Shown here: one piece after another, positions 17,493 through 25,378 of the stretch
How positions within the stretch are numbered: the first letter of the stretch is position 1
Layout of the letters: every line of letters begins with the position of its first letter
Assembly: GCA_965279705.1 (NCBI GenBank)
Contig: OZ257257.1
Coordinates: 3,410,001-3,474,000, forward strand
Length of the DNA: 64,000 nucleotides
From: Stagnimonas sp965279705
Lineage (GTDB): Bacteria > Pseudomonadota > Gammaproteobacteria > Nevskiales > Nevskiaceae
Direction: 5' to 3'
Made by a program: the position numbers and the translations under genes
Notes under the pieces: generated by a model
Told to the model about the DNA's origin: nothing
What the model saw: only the letters and a program-made list of their open reading frames with translations
Databases searched by the model: none

Positions 17493-18235
17493 CAGTAGTC
17501 ACGGCGCGGAGCCGCATAGCGATCGTCCGGCACTGCGAACGGGACGGTGCGACCCACCAGCGCTTCGAGCGTCATCAGTTCGAGGTCGGTGTGGTTGTAG
17601 AAGGGCGCGGGCTGCATGCAGCTTCCTTCGACCGCATCCCGGTAAAGGAACATCGGCGCGTCGTGGTGTTTCGTGGTCAGCACTTTCTGCTCCTCGGGGC
17701 GCGACAACGGCGTGAGCGCAGCGGCGCCGTAACAGAGGCAGACGTAGCTCCTGTCGGCATTGGCCTCGGTGTAAACGCCGGTGCCGCGGATGCCGATGGT
17801 GGCGACCGGTGTGCGGATCTCATAAAGGTCGTCGCGCTTGCCGAATACGCTGAGCATCGCACCGTTGACAAGGCGGAAGAAGCTGCGCGCCACGCCCACA
17901 GCACCGCCGATCTCGACACGGCTTTGCGGCCGCACAATCAGCGCATCACTGCCCACCACACCGACCAGACGGCCGTCGCTATCGGTTTCGATGACATCCC
18001 CGGGCAGAATCAGCGTGTCGCGCCTTGCGCGCTTGCCGTTGATGCGCACGTTGCCGTCGATCTCGAAGATGCTCTTGCCCGCTGGCAGCTTGCGCGGCAC
18101 GGCGCCGAAAGTATCAGCTTGTGCCCAGCCGGTGCCGCCCACCAGCCATCCCGCCGCGAGCGCGCGCAGCAACAGGCGGCGGCGCGGGTCTGACTCGAAG
18201 TCATCACCTATAAAACCACGGGTTTCGTCGCTCAC
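17492..18235 (-). CDS. FecR-domain protein, exported
   Basis: 247-residue protein with N-terminal RRRLLLRALAAGWLVGG followed by a cleavage-like WAQADT, resembling a Tat or Sec signal. The mature part has a FecR-like fold: EIDGNVRINGKRA, a DVIETDSDGRLVGVVG sheet, QSRVEIGG, LVNGAMLSVFGKRD, then YEIRTPVATIGIRGTGVYTE, the strongly conserved FecR core. The C-terminus is unassigned and has CLCYG and CMQPAP cysteines. GTG 18235 is the only start that keeps the signal region. It is divergent from a beta-barrel protein 58 bp away, so the two may be co-regulated. Unlike true FecR there is no sigma-factor gene beside it. Confidence 0.82.
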   Translation of the reverse strand: MSDETRGFIGDDFESDPRRRLLLRALAAGWLVGGTGWAQADTFGAVPRKLPAGKSIFEIDGNVRINGKRARRDTLILPGDVIETDSDGRLVGVVGSDALIVRPQSRVEIGGAVGVARSFFRLVNGAMLSVFGKRDDLYEIRTPVATIGIRGTGVYTEANADRSYVCLCYGAAALTPLSRPEEQKVLTTKHHDAPMFLYRDAVEGSCMQPAPFYNHTDLELMTLEALVGRTVPFAVPDDRYAAPRRDY

Positions 18236-18293
18236 TGTTTTCTCCTGCTAGCGGGCGTTACTCTGCGTTGCGCCGTTCAAGAGACGCCCGACA

Positions 18294-19130
18294 ATGATGC
18301 AAGCTTTGCGAAGCTTATGGATGCTCTCACTGCTGCCCTGCTCGGCTTGGGCGGGCAGTTTGGTGACGACCGCTGACATCGGCATCGGCAGCGACGACAA
18401 CATTCAGGCCGCGCGCAACGGCCTGCCGCGCACTGCCGAGCAGTTCGTGCAGATCGGCATTGCCACGGCCCTGAGCGAGCCGCTGGATAACGGCTTCTCG
18501 CTGCGCGTGCAGGCGCGGCTCGATGGCCGAGCGCACGCGCGATACCAAGGGCTCAACGAACTCACGGGTGGCATCGACGGCCAGTTGCTGCTGCGGCCGG
18601 GGCGCAGTTTCTACACGCCCACGCTGGGGCTTTCGATGGGCATTGGCACCAGCCAGTTTCAAAGTGATTTGCGCGACGCGCAGGAGGCACGGCTGGGACT
18701 GCTGGTGCGCGAGGCGCTCACCACCCGGCTGCTTGCCCGCAGCCGCCTGTTCGCGGTCTGGCGCGGCAGCGACAGCCAGACTTTCGATAGCACCGTCAAA
18801 GGCGGCGAGCTGGCGCTGGACTGGCAGGCGACAACGCCGCTGACACTGACGCTGGCCTATCAATATCGCGATGGCACGGTCGTCTCGATCGGCGTGCCGG
18901 GCGCATCCGCGCTGGCCAATGCGAGCGCGGTGGAGCCGGACGACGTGTTTGCCGGGCAGTCAGCTTTCAGCTTTCCCGCCCAGACCCACATCGGACTCGC
19001 CGGTGCCAATTACGCGCTGACGCCCTCACTCTCGGTGGATACCCAGCTGCGCTACATCGAATCCGATACCCGTTTCGGCACGCGGTATCACCGCTGGACG
19101 ACGATCACTGGGCTGATTGCGCGGTTCTGA
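18294..19130 (+). CDS. Putative outer-membrane beta-barrel protein
   Basis: 278 residues with signal peptide MMQALRSLWMLSLLPCSAWA, cleaved before GSLVTT. The rest is alternating hydrophobic strands (FVQIGIATALSEPL, GFSLRVQARLDGR, PTLGLSMGIGTSQF, LALDWQATTPLTLTLAYQYR) and it ends in TGLIARF with a C-terminal Phe, the BAM recognition pattern. No named family was recognised. It is divergent from the FecR-domain gene, and its 3' end overlaps the convergent DUF4124 gene by 26 bp. An ATG three bases downstream is an equal start. Possibly a surface or stress-related porin-like protein; the function is not known. Confidence 0.75.
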   Translation: MMQALRSLWMLSLLPCSAWAGSLVTTADIGIGSDDNIQAARNGLPRTAEQFVQIGIATALSEPLDNGFSLRVQARLDGRAHARYQGLNELTGGIDGQLLLRPGRSFYTPTLGLSMGIGTSQFQSDLRDAQEARLGLLVREALTTRLLARSRLFAVWRGSDSQTFDSTVKGGELALDWQATTPLTLTLAYQYRDGTVVSIGVPGASALANASAVEPDDVFAGQSAFSFPAQTHIGLAGANYALTPSLSVDTQLRYIESDTRFGTRYHRWTTITGLIARF

Positions 19131-19590
19131 GGGCTTCTTCACGACGCTGTTCTTCGCGCGCTTCTTCCAACAGATGCTGCGCGGCGAGAGGGCGGCAATA
19201 GCGGCGGGCTTTCTCGTTGAGGCGGGCGACTTCGAGCGCGACCTGATTCGGGCTGAAGCGATACTGGTTGCCGACCGGATCGCGGCCATAGACATCGCGC
19301 GCCTCGGCGTAGCTCGCGCTCAGCTCCTTGAAATCGCTGCACTGGCGGGCGACCTCGGTGACCAATTCGGAGGGCACGGTGGCGCGGGCGTCAGCGGCGA
19401 CCGAGCCGCGCGCGATGGTGGCGCGGGTCATGCGCTCGGCGAGCAGGCTCTGGTCGTCGTAGCGGGTGATGCCATTGCGATCCACCCACTTGAACACGCC
19501 GCCTGATGCCTGTGCCGCCATCGCCATCAGTAGCCCGCCGCAGAGCAGCGCGCCGCGCTGAAACACGCCGTGCCGATCAATTCGGCGCAT
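19105..19590 (-). CDS. DUF4124-domain protein A
   Basis: 161-residue periplasmic protein. N-terminal hydrophobic segment (ALLCGGLLMAMAAQASG) then the DUF4124 core GVFKWVDRNGITRYDDQS, a short beta-sheet domain seen in many exported proteobacterial proteins without known function. The C-terminus is helical and charged (EEAREEQRREEALRTAQ). It overlaps the upstream DUF4124 paralogue by 14 bp and the convergent barrel gene by 26 bp, so the two DUF4124 genes probably form one transcript. Confidence 0.75.
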   Translation of the reverse strand: MRRIDRHGVFQRGALLCGGLLMAMAAQASGGVFKWVDRNGITRYDDQSLLAERMTRATIARGSVAADARATVPSELVTEVARQCSDFKELSASYAEARDVYGRDPVGNQYRFSPNQVALEVARLNEKARRYCRPLAAQHLLEEAREEQRREEALRTAQSAQ

Positions 19591-19999
19591 TGGCCGTCAA
19601 TGGTTGATCCGCACCCGGCAGACTACACGCGGCCTGCGCCTGTTGCTGCGCACGATCGATGAGGGTCTGGCGCTCTACTGCGGAGTAGGTGCGGGTGTTG
19701 CCGAGGCTGTCGGTTTCGTTGATCGCGGCCGAGGTGTTGTAGATCGACACCTGATCTTTCTTGCGCTGGCAATCCAGCTGGCGCGCAGCGAGGGTGGCGG
19801 GTGAATCCTTGGGCGTCTCGGAGACGCCACTGCCTGGCTTCACCTCGACCTGCTGGCCTTTCTCGCTCTTCACATCGCTGTAGTGGACGCGGCCTTTTTC
19901 ATCGACCCAGCGATAGGTTCGCTCGCCGGCCTGTGCGGCCTGCAAGCCAGCAAAAGCCAACGCTGCCGCGAGCGTGAGATGGCAAAAAACGGGACGCAT
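19577..19999 (-). CDS. DUF4124-domain protein B
   Basis: About 140 residues. Signal peptide MRPVFCHLTLAAALAFAGLQ with cleavage near AAQAGE, then the DUF4124 core RTYRWVDEKGRVHYSDVKSE and a helical tail containing QLDCQRKKDQVSIYN and AACSLPG cysteines that could form a disulfide. ATG 19999 is preferred because GGAGA lies nine bases upstream and the signal peptide begins there; ATG 20020 would add seven residues. Tandem with the paralogue downstream. Function unknown; periplasmic location is inferred. Confidence 0.75.
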   Translation of the reverse strand: MRPVFCHLTLAAALAFAGLQAAQAGERTYRWVDEKGRVHYSDVKSEKGQQVEVKPGSGVSETPKDSPATLAARQLDCQRKKDQVSIYNTSAAINETDSLGNTRTYSAVERQTLIDRAQQQAQAACSLPGADQPLTANAPN

Positions 20000-20085
20000 G
20001 GCAGGTCTCCAGAAACGCATGGGCTTTGAGTCTAGCCGCAGAGTGCGAGCGCACTCCAGTGCATCCGCGCTGATTACAATGACTC

Positions 20086-20907
20086 ATGCGCTTTCGTCTG
20101 ATTCTTTTGGTGTTGCTTGCGGCTGCCGCCATCACCGGCTGGCAGGCCGAGACGCGTGCCGCCCTCGAGCAGCGACTGCTGCTGCGCTCGCTCGCCGCTC
20201 AGCTGGCACCGCTGGGCGGCCTCAGCTACGGCGCGACCAGCGCACATTTCTGGGGCAGCGGCAGCATCCAGGACCTGCGCTTTGCGCCCGATGCCGACTG
20301 GATTGCGCGGCGCGCGCTGCCGGCCGATTTTGCCCTGCACATCCCCGAGCTGCACTACAGCGGCTGGCAGGCGGGCGAAGGCTGGCCCGCGGCCGTGCAC
20401 TTGCAGTTCGAGACCGCCACCCTGCCGCTGCCCGAGCCCTGGCCCCAAATGGCCAGCGGCACGCTGGACTGGCAGTACCGCAGCGTCGAAGGCACGCTGC
20501 GTGCGGCGCTCACGCTCGATGCCCCAGGCGCGGCGGCGGCCGATGCCAATCTGTCATTGCAGCTGGCCGCACCTCAACGTCTGGTGGGCGCGACGCTGCT
20601 CGGCGGCACATTGCACTACCGCGATCAAGGCCTGGCACAAGGCGCGCGCGCAACGCTGGCGCTGAAACTGGGTGCCGATCCCCAGAACACGGACGCCGCC
20701 CTCGCCGAGGCATTGACGCAATGGTTGACCGCTAAAGGCCTGCCGCCCACTACGGAACTGCGCGAGTCGCTCACCACCTTTGCACGGGAGCCTCTAGCCC
20801 TGACGCTGCACCTCGACCCACCCGGTGCGCTGCGACCCGATACCCTGCCGCTGTTCGCCCCGGCAGATCGCATCGCGGCACTGGGTTTGAGCGTGCAGGC
20901 TCAATAG
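20086..20907 (+). CDS. Membrane-anchored protein of unknown function (AsmA/DUF945-like layout)
   Basis: 273 residues: one N-terminal transmembrane or uncleaved signal segment (LILLVLLAAAAITGW), then a long beta-rich region with repeated short strands (GGLSYGATSAHFWGSGSIQDL, LHIPELHYSGWQ) and no cysteine. The layout of an anchor plus strands reminds me of periplasmic DUF945 or AsmA-like proteins, but I do not recognise a family. Its last 7 bp overlap the convergent acylphosphatase gene. No regulatory signal is evident. Confidence 0.6.
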   Translation: MRFRLILLVLLAAAAITGWQAETRAALEQRLLLRSLAAQLAPLGGLSYGATSAHFWGSGSIQDLRFAPDADWIARRALPADFALHIPELHYSGWQAGEGWPAAVHLQFETATLPLPEPWPQMASGTLDWQYRSVEGTLRAALTLDAPGAAAADANLSLQLAAPQRLVGATLLGGTLHYRDQGLAQGARATLALKLGADPQNTDAALAEALTQWLTAKGLPPTTELRESLTTFAREPLALTLHLDPPGALRPDTLPLFAPADRIAALGLSVQAQ

Positions 20908-21188
20908 CGGCGCACGACGAAGCCGGGCTCGGGATGTTCGTTCGTAGGCAGCCACTCCACACTTGTTACCGCCGCCTGCGCGGGCCCACGTGCCAGCCAG
21001 TGATGCAATGCCTCAAGAGCATCGGCTGCGCCAGCCGCAACGCCCTCAACCGCCCCATCCGCCCGGTTGCGCACCCAGCCCTGCAAGCCCAGGGTCGTCG
21101 CCTGCCGCTCTGTTGCCGCGCGATAGCCGACGCCCTGCACCCGACCGTGCACGACAAAACGCATCGCGCTAGTGTTGTCTTCAGCCAT
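20901..21188 (-). CDS. Acylphosphatase
   Basis: Small cytosolic enzyme hydrolysing carboxyl-phosphate bonds. The family signature is visible: MRFVVHGRVQGVGYRAAT (catalytic Arg in GVGYR) and GWVRNRADGAVEGVAAG (catalytic Asn in RN), with a C-terminal EPGFVVRRY strand. 95 residues from ATG 21188, or 87 from ATG 21164. The shorter form matches the usual length (about 90). The 21188 start codon overlaps the start codon of the divergent gene by two bases (CATG), leaving no promoter space between them, which favours 21164 or promoters inside the opposite gene. Confidence 0.9.
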   Translation of the reverse strand: MAEDNTSAMRFVVHGRVQGVGYRAATERQATTLGLQGWVRNRADGAVEGVAAGAADALEALHHWLARGPAQAAVTSVEWLPTNEHPEPGFVVRRY

Positions 21189-21879
21189 GAAACCGTCCGA
21201 TAAAAAAACCAGCCGCAGCATAGGCAAGACTGCGCCCGCGCTGGAAGAGCCGCAGCGCCTGCGCTTTGCCGCTGAAATACCCGGTGGCGCGCTCGGCCCG
21301 TTGTGGAAGCTGCACATCGAAGCCCTGAGCGAGCCCGCACCCGGCGGCGGCGAGCGCCTGCGACTGCGCGCCCATGTGCAGACCAACCTCGCCAGCGTCG
21401 CCAAACCCGCACTCGCCGCACTGGGCCAGCGCACCCTGGCCCGCCTGCCCGCGCCCGCCGCACAAGCCACCACCGCGCTCGCCCCGTTGGCCCAACAAGC
21501 CAGTCGCTGGCTGGGCGATTGGGCACAGCAGAGGGCGCAGCAAGTCGCTCCCCGGCTGGCGCGCTGGGCGGCACCCTTGCTGCGCCACGATCTCAACACC
21601 TGGTTCGAACTGCATGCCTCCACCGCGCCCTTGGTGGAAGGTGCCAAAGCTCTGCTGCCCAATGCCACCAAACTCTCGCAGCTGGGCATCACGCCTGATC
21701 TCGGGCCAAACGCCCCCGCTGTTCAGGCCTGGCAGGGCCGCATCGGCGATGAGGCCGCACAGGTTTCGCTGCTGCGCATGGACGACCGCCAGTTACCCGA
21801 AAACCTGCGCGCCAAGCTGGGCGGCATGCCGTTTCAGATCGCAGCGGCCGTGGTGACGGTGGTGGGGCGCAAGCCTTGA
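21187..21879 (+). CDS. Hypothetical protein, alanine-rich helical
   Basis: 230 residues, very rich in Ala, Leu, Arg and Gln; a middle stretch (about 70-125) looks like amphipathic helix (PAAQATTALAPLAQQASRWL). It has no signal peptide or transmembrane segment. The N-terminus is charged (MKPSDKKTSRSIGK) with EEPQRLRFAAEIPGG. No family recognised. ATG 21187 overlaps the divergent acylphosphatase start. It lies just before the polysaccharide locus but has the same GC-rich composition as the core genes. Confidence 0.6.
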   Translation: MKPSDKKTSRSIGKTAPALEEPQRLRFAAEIPGGALGPLWKLHIEALSEPAPGGGERLRLRAHVQTNLASVAKPALAALGQRTLARLPAPAAQATTALAPLAQQASRWLGDWAQQRAQQVAPRLARWAAPLLRHDLNTWFELHASTAPLVEGAKALLPNATKLSQLGITPDLGPNAPAVQAWQGRIGDEAAQVSLLRMDDRQLPENLRAKLGGMPFQIAAAVVTVVGRKP

Positions 21880-21919
21880 GCCCCAGCTAGCGCACATCAT
21901 CGAAAGTGGATTCTCGAAA

Positions 21920-23008
21920 ATGCTGAATCTCGGTATCGATGCCTCCATGCTGACGACCCAGCGGAGTGGCATTGGCAACTACGTCTACAACCTGCTGACC
22001 GAGTATCTGAAGGTGAAGGGCGACACCCGCATCGTGCTGTTTTCAGACCGCGAGGTTGCCGAGGATGCACGCCACTTTGGCGAGGTCGTCGAAAACATCG
22101 GCCCGCCGATACGCAAGGGGCCGCTGTGGCTGAGTTCTGGCCTGTATCCCCTGTTGAAACAGAAAAGCATGGATGTTTTCTGGGGCGGCAATGGCTATGT
22201 GCCGCTGGCGGTGCCGCGCGGCATCCGGCGCGTGCTGACCATTCACGACATGGTTGCGCACGAGGCCCCGCAGACGATGCTGACGGTGAGTTTTTTGACG
22301 CGTCGCATCTTCCAGACGCTGGCGATCCTGCAGGCGGACCAGATCATCACAGTCTCGCATAGCACTGCCCATGATCTGGCCCGCCACACACGGGGCAAAA
22401 GCGACCTCATCATCCCGCCGCTGATGCATGACCAGTACGGACCGGTCATGCCGGCCGTGGTAGACGCCGTGAGACAACGTCATCTGCTGCCCGACCTATA
22501 CCTGCTCGCCGTCGGCACCGTCGAGCCCCGCAAGAACCTGCTCAGCACGGTACGCGCGCATGCCGATCTACGACGCCAAGGCGTCGCACTGCCGCAACTC
22601 ATCATTGCGGGACACATCGGCTGGAAGGAACAGGACATCGCACGAGAAATCGAAGAAATGGCCGGCGAAGGCCATGTTCGCTACCTCGGCTATGTGCCCA
22701 TTGAAGACATGCCGGGACTCTATGCAGGCGCTATCGCACTGCTGTTTTTGCCCGTTTACGAGGGCTATGGCATGCCGGCGCGCGAAGCCCTGCTATGCGG
22801 CACGCCCGTAATTGCCTCTGATATCCCCGCCCTGCGTGAGGCCACCGAAGGCAATGCCCTCTTCATTGGATACACACAGGCGGAAATCACCAAGGCACTG
22901 CGCCTCTGGGCAAAGGGTGCGCTTGTAGCGCCTTTATCGACGCTGCACCCAAATCGCTCAGCAGGCGGCGTGGCAGCTCGAGCGTTCAAAAAATCTCTTG
23001 AACGCTGA
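21920..23008 (+). CDS. Glycosyltransferase family 4 (GT-B)
   Basis: Cytoplasmic retaining glycosyltransferase of 362 residues that would add a sugar to a lipid-linked glycan. N-lobe: GIDASMLTTQRSGIGNYVYN, the glycine motif of GT4 enzymes, then TIHDMVAHEAP and ITVSHSTAHDL. C-lobe: LLAVGTVEPRKNLLS, VRYLGYVPIEDMPGLYAGA, and the nucleotide-sugar EX7E motif in PVYEGYGMPAREALLCGTPV. Similar to mannosyl- or rhamnosyltransferases of O-antigen loci, but the sugar is not predictable. First gene of the plus-strand polysaccharide arm; a 240-bp gap separates it from the next gene. Confidence 0.9.
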   Translation: MLNLGIDASMLTTQRSGIGNYVYNLLTEYLKVKGDTRIVLFSDREVAEDARHFGEVVENIGPPIRKGPLWLSSGLYPLLKQKSMDVFWGGNGYVPLAVPRGIRRVLTIHDMVAHEAPQTMLTVSFLTRRIFQTLAILQADQIITVSHSTAHDLARHTRGKSDLIIPPLMHDQYGPVMPAVVDAVRQRHLLPDLYLLAVGTVEPRKNLLSTVRAHADLRRQGVALPQLIIAGHIGWKEQDIAREIEEMAGEGHVRYLGYVPIEDMPGLYAGAIALLFLPVYEGYGMPAREALLCGTPVIASDIPALREATEGNALFIGYTQAEITKALRLWAKGALVAPLSTLHPNRSAGGVAARAFKKSLER

Positions 23009-23248
23009 CCCCTTGGACGCTGTGTTGAGAATTTTCAATTGAGACATCGGTCACGCCTAAAAGCCATTCAGCTCGTTTTTTTACACTAGCTGTCAACTTT
23101 CGGTAGTCATTTAAGGGCAGACTCCGCCTAAGCCTTGGGGATAAGGCAATCAATTGGGCCATAAATTGCTTGTAATTCGTTGTGCCCTATCAGATAGCGT
23201 ATTACCCTCGCGCCCCATTTTGATGCATAAGCCTAGGAATATCAGGCA

Positions 23249-24385
23249 ATGGTCGTAATCTTCGCGGTTTTTGCGATGGCAGCAAGCGCATTAATTGCCT
23301 ACCTGACTATCGTCGCAGCACGCAGGCTCGACCTGGGTGCAGATGAGACCGTTGGCGTGCACAAGTTCCACAACCATTGGGTTCCACGCCTCGGCGGCAT
23401 CGCTATTTTTGTAGCTCTGACCTCAAGCCTGCTTGCGGTGACCTGGTTGCTGGGCACCGAAGTGCAGCATGCCGTGGCATTCATCGTCTGCATCCTGCCG
23501 GTGTTCTGCGTCGGCCTGGTGGAAGACGTCACTGCCAAATGTGACATCTCCAGCCGCCTGATCCTGCCCATGCTGTCCGCGGCACTTTGTTGGTGGCTTC
23601 TGGATGGTCGCCTGCTGAGAGTAGACATTCCCACCGTGGATGCCTGGCTGCAGGCCTCGCCGTTTTTTGCCCTGATGCTCACCATGATTGCCGTCGGCGG
23701 CATCACCCAGGCCGTCAACATCATTGACGGCTACAACGGTCTTTCGCCCTTCTTTGCACTGGTCGCACTGGCTGCCATCGGCATCGTCGGGCATCTGGTT
23801 GGAGACGTGCTGGTAGAGCGCATTGCGCTGTTGGCAGCAGCTTCCGTGGCGGGCTTCCTGCTCTGGAACTTCCCTCACGGCCACATCTTCATGGGCGACG
23901 CGGGCGCCTATCTCGTCGGGTTCTGCATCGGCGAACTCTCGGTTTTGCTGGTTACCCGCAACCCTGAGGTTTCGGCCTGGTTCCCCATGCTGCTGGTGAT
24001 CTACCCCGTGTGGGAAACACTGTTTGCGATCTATCGCAAAGCCATACTCAAAAACACCTCGCCCAGCCAGCCCGATGGCTTGCATCTGCACATGCTCATC
24101 CACAAGCGCTTGGTCAAATCGCCTTACGGCGGTACTGCACGCCAACGTATGCTGAAGCGCAACTCGTCAACCTCTCCCTATCTTTGGGTGCTGAGCCTGA
24201 TGACGGCGATCCCCGCCCTGATTTTCTGGGATCAAGGCGCTTGGCTGCAGGGCTTCTGCGTGGTCGCGGTGCTGGCGTGCTTCACGCTGTACTGGCGCAT
24301 CGTGCGGTTTCGCGCACCGAAGTTCATGGTGTTCCGGCCCACCATCGAGGGTGCACGTCGGACTTCGGTTACGACCGACGTCTAA
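23249..24385 (+). CDS. WecA/MraY-type undecaprenyl-phosphate sugar-phosphate transferase
   Basis: Polytopic membrane enzyme of 378 residues with about 10-11 helices that transfers a HexNAc-1-phosphate from UDP to undecaprenyl phosphate, starting a glycan. Motifs: HKFHNHWVPRLGGIAIF, a VEDVTAKCD in place of the usual DD(x)G motif, NIIDGYNGLSPFFAL (catalytic NxxDGxNGL), IFMGDAGAYLVGF (GDAG) and DGLHLHMLIHKR (HxH loop). It starts a four-gene run (23249-29293) with short gaps. The initiating-sugar role means that polyprenol-linked synthesis occurs beside a KpsC-type lipid-linked capsule system. Promoter probably in 23009-23248. Confidence 0.9.
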   Translation: MVVIFAVFAMAASALIAYLTIVAARRLDLGADETVGVHKFHNHWVPRLGGIAIFVALTSSLLAVTWLLGTEVQHAVAFIVCILPVFCVGLVEDVTAKCDISSRLILPMLSAALCWWLLDGRLLRVDIPTVDAWLQASPFFALMLTMIAVGGITQAVNIIDGYNGLSPFFALVALAAIGIVGHLVGDVLVERIALLAAASVAGFLLWNFPHGHIFMGDAGAYLVGFCIGELSVLLVTRNPEVSAWFPMLLVIYPVWETLFAIYRKAILKNTSPSQPDGLHLHMLIHKRLVKSPYGGTARQRMLKRNSSTSPYLWVLSLMTAIPALIFWDQGAWLQGFCVVAVLACFTLYWRIVRFRAPKFMVFRPTIEGARRTSVTTDV

Positions 24386-24421
24386 GACTCGGCAGGTAAT
24401 AGCTGTTCGCCTTCTGCGCCA

Positions 24422-25369
24422 ATGATCTCGACGCTGCCCCCGCATTATCTGGTTACGGGTGGGGCTGGGTTCATCGGCTCGCATCTGGTTGACCACCTGC
24501 TCGCCGCAGGTCATCAGGTGACGGTGATCGACGACTTTTCGTCCGGCCAGCCCAGCAATCTACCGACGCATCCGCAGCTAACCGTATTGGAGTGTTCCGT
24601 CGGCGTGCTCGATGCCCGGCAGCTTGGGGGCCAGCAATGGGCTGGCATTGCCCACTTGGCTGCCATCCCCTCTGTGGGTTTCAGCTGGCAACAACCGTTG
24701 GCCACTCACGAAGCCAATCTCAGCCATACCCTGCATATGGCAGCACTCGCACAGCAACTGAGTTGCCGCCGCTTCGTCTATGCCAGCTCGGCTGCGGTGT
24801 ATGGCAATCCGCCGAGCTTGCCAGTAGGCGAGGATCTAACACTCAACCCAGTATCGCCCTACGGTCTGCAGAAAAAAACGGGCGAGGATTACCTCGCACT
24901 GCTCTCACCGCGCTGGCAGCTGGAGGCTATTGCACTGCGCTTTTTCAATGTCTTCGGGCCGCGGCAAAACCCTTACTCAGATTACTCCGGCGTGGTGTCG
25001 CGCTTTGCTGCTGCCGCCCTTGCCGGCGAGCCGCTTTGCATTTGCGGCGATGGCGCGCAGACGCGGGATTTCGTCGAAGTACGCGATGTGGCCCGCACGT
25101 TGGCGGCCGCCCTGCAACAACCGCTACCAGACGCGCAGCTGAGCATCTGCAATGTCGGCACTGGCCGACAAACCTCTGTGAAGACTCTGGCCGAAGCGCT
25201 GCGACGCTGCACCGGCGCGCGCTCGGAAATACGCCATGAGCCCGCAGCCCCCGGCGACATTCGGCATTCGCAGGCAAATACCCAACGCTTGCGCGCACTG
25301 TTTGGCATCGAGCTCAAGCTCAGTCTGGACGAGAGCCTCGAAGCGCTACTCGATTCCCTGCGGCGCTAA
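24422..25369 (+). CDS. NAD-dependent epimerase/dehydratase (UDP-hexose 4-epimerase-like)
   Basis: Extended short-chain dehydrogenase of 315 residues. Rossmann motif YLVTGGAGFIGSHLVDHL, acidic VIDDFSSGQ, HLAAIPSVG, active-site YASSAAVYGN and YGLQKKTGE (YxxxK), then ALRFFNVFGPRQNPYSDYSG, which is typical of UDP-glucose/UDP-GlcNAc 4-epimerases (GalE/WbpP/Gne type). It would supply UDP-galactose or UDP-N-acetylgalactosamine type donors for the polymer. Thirty-seven bases downstream of the sugar-phosphate transferase and 9 bp before the next gene, so co-transcribed. Exact substrate uncertain. Confidence 0.88.
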   Translation: MISTLPPHYLVTGGAGFIGSHLVDHLLAAGHQVTVIDDFSSGQPSNLPTHPQLTVLECSVGVLDARQLGGQQWAGIAHLAAIPSVGFSWQQPLATHEANLSHTLHMAALAQQLSCRRFVYASSAAVYGNPPSLPVGEDLTLNPVSPYGLQKKTGEDYLALLSPRWQLEAIALRFFNVFGPRQNPYSDYSGVVSRFAAAALAGEPLCICGDGAQTRDFVEVRDVARTLAAALQQPLPDAQLSICNVGTGRQTSVKTLAEALRRCTGARSEIRHEPAAPGDIRHSQANTQRLRALFGIELKLSLDESLEALLDSLRR

Positions 25370-25378
25370 ACTGCCGCG

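Noticed and set aside
23080..23130. JUMPstart/ops (RfaH) element upstream of the polysaccharide genes
   Set aside because: Only CTGT and CGGTAG fragments match; the GGCGGTAGnnTG ops core is absent.
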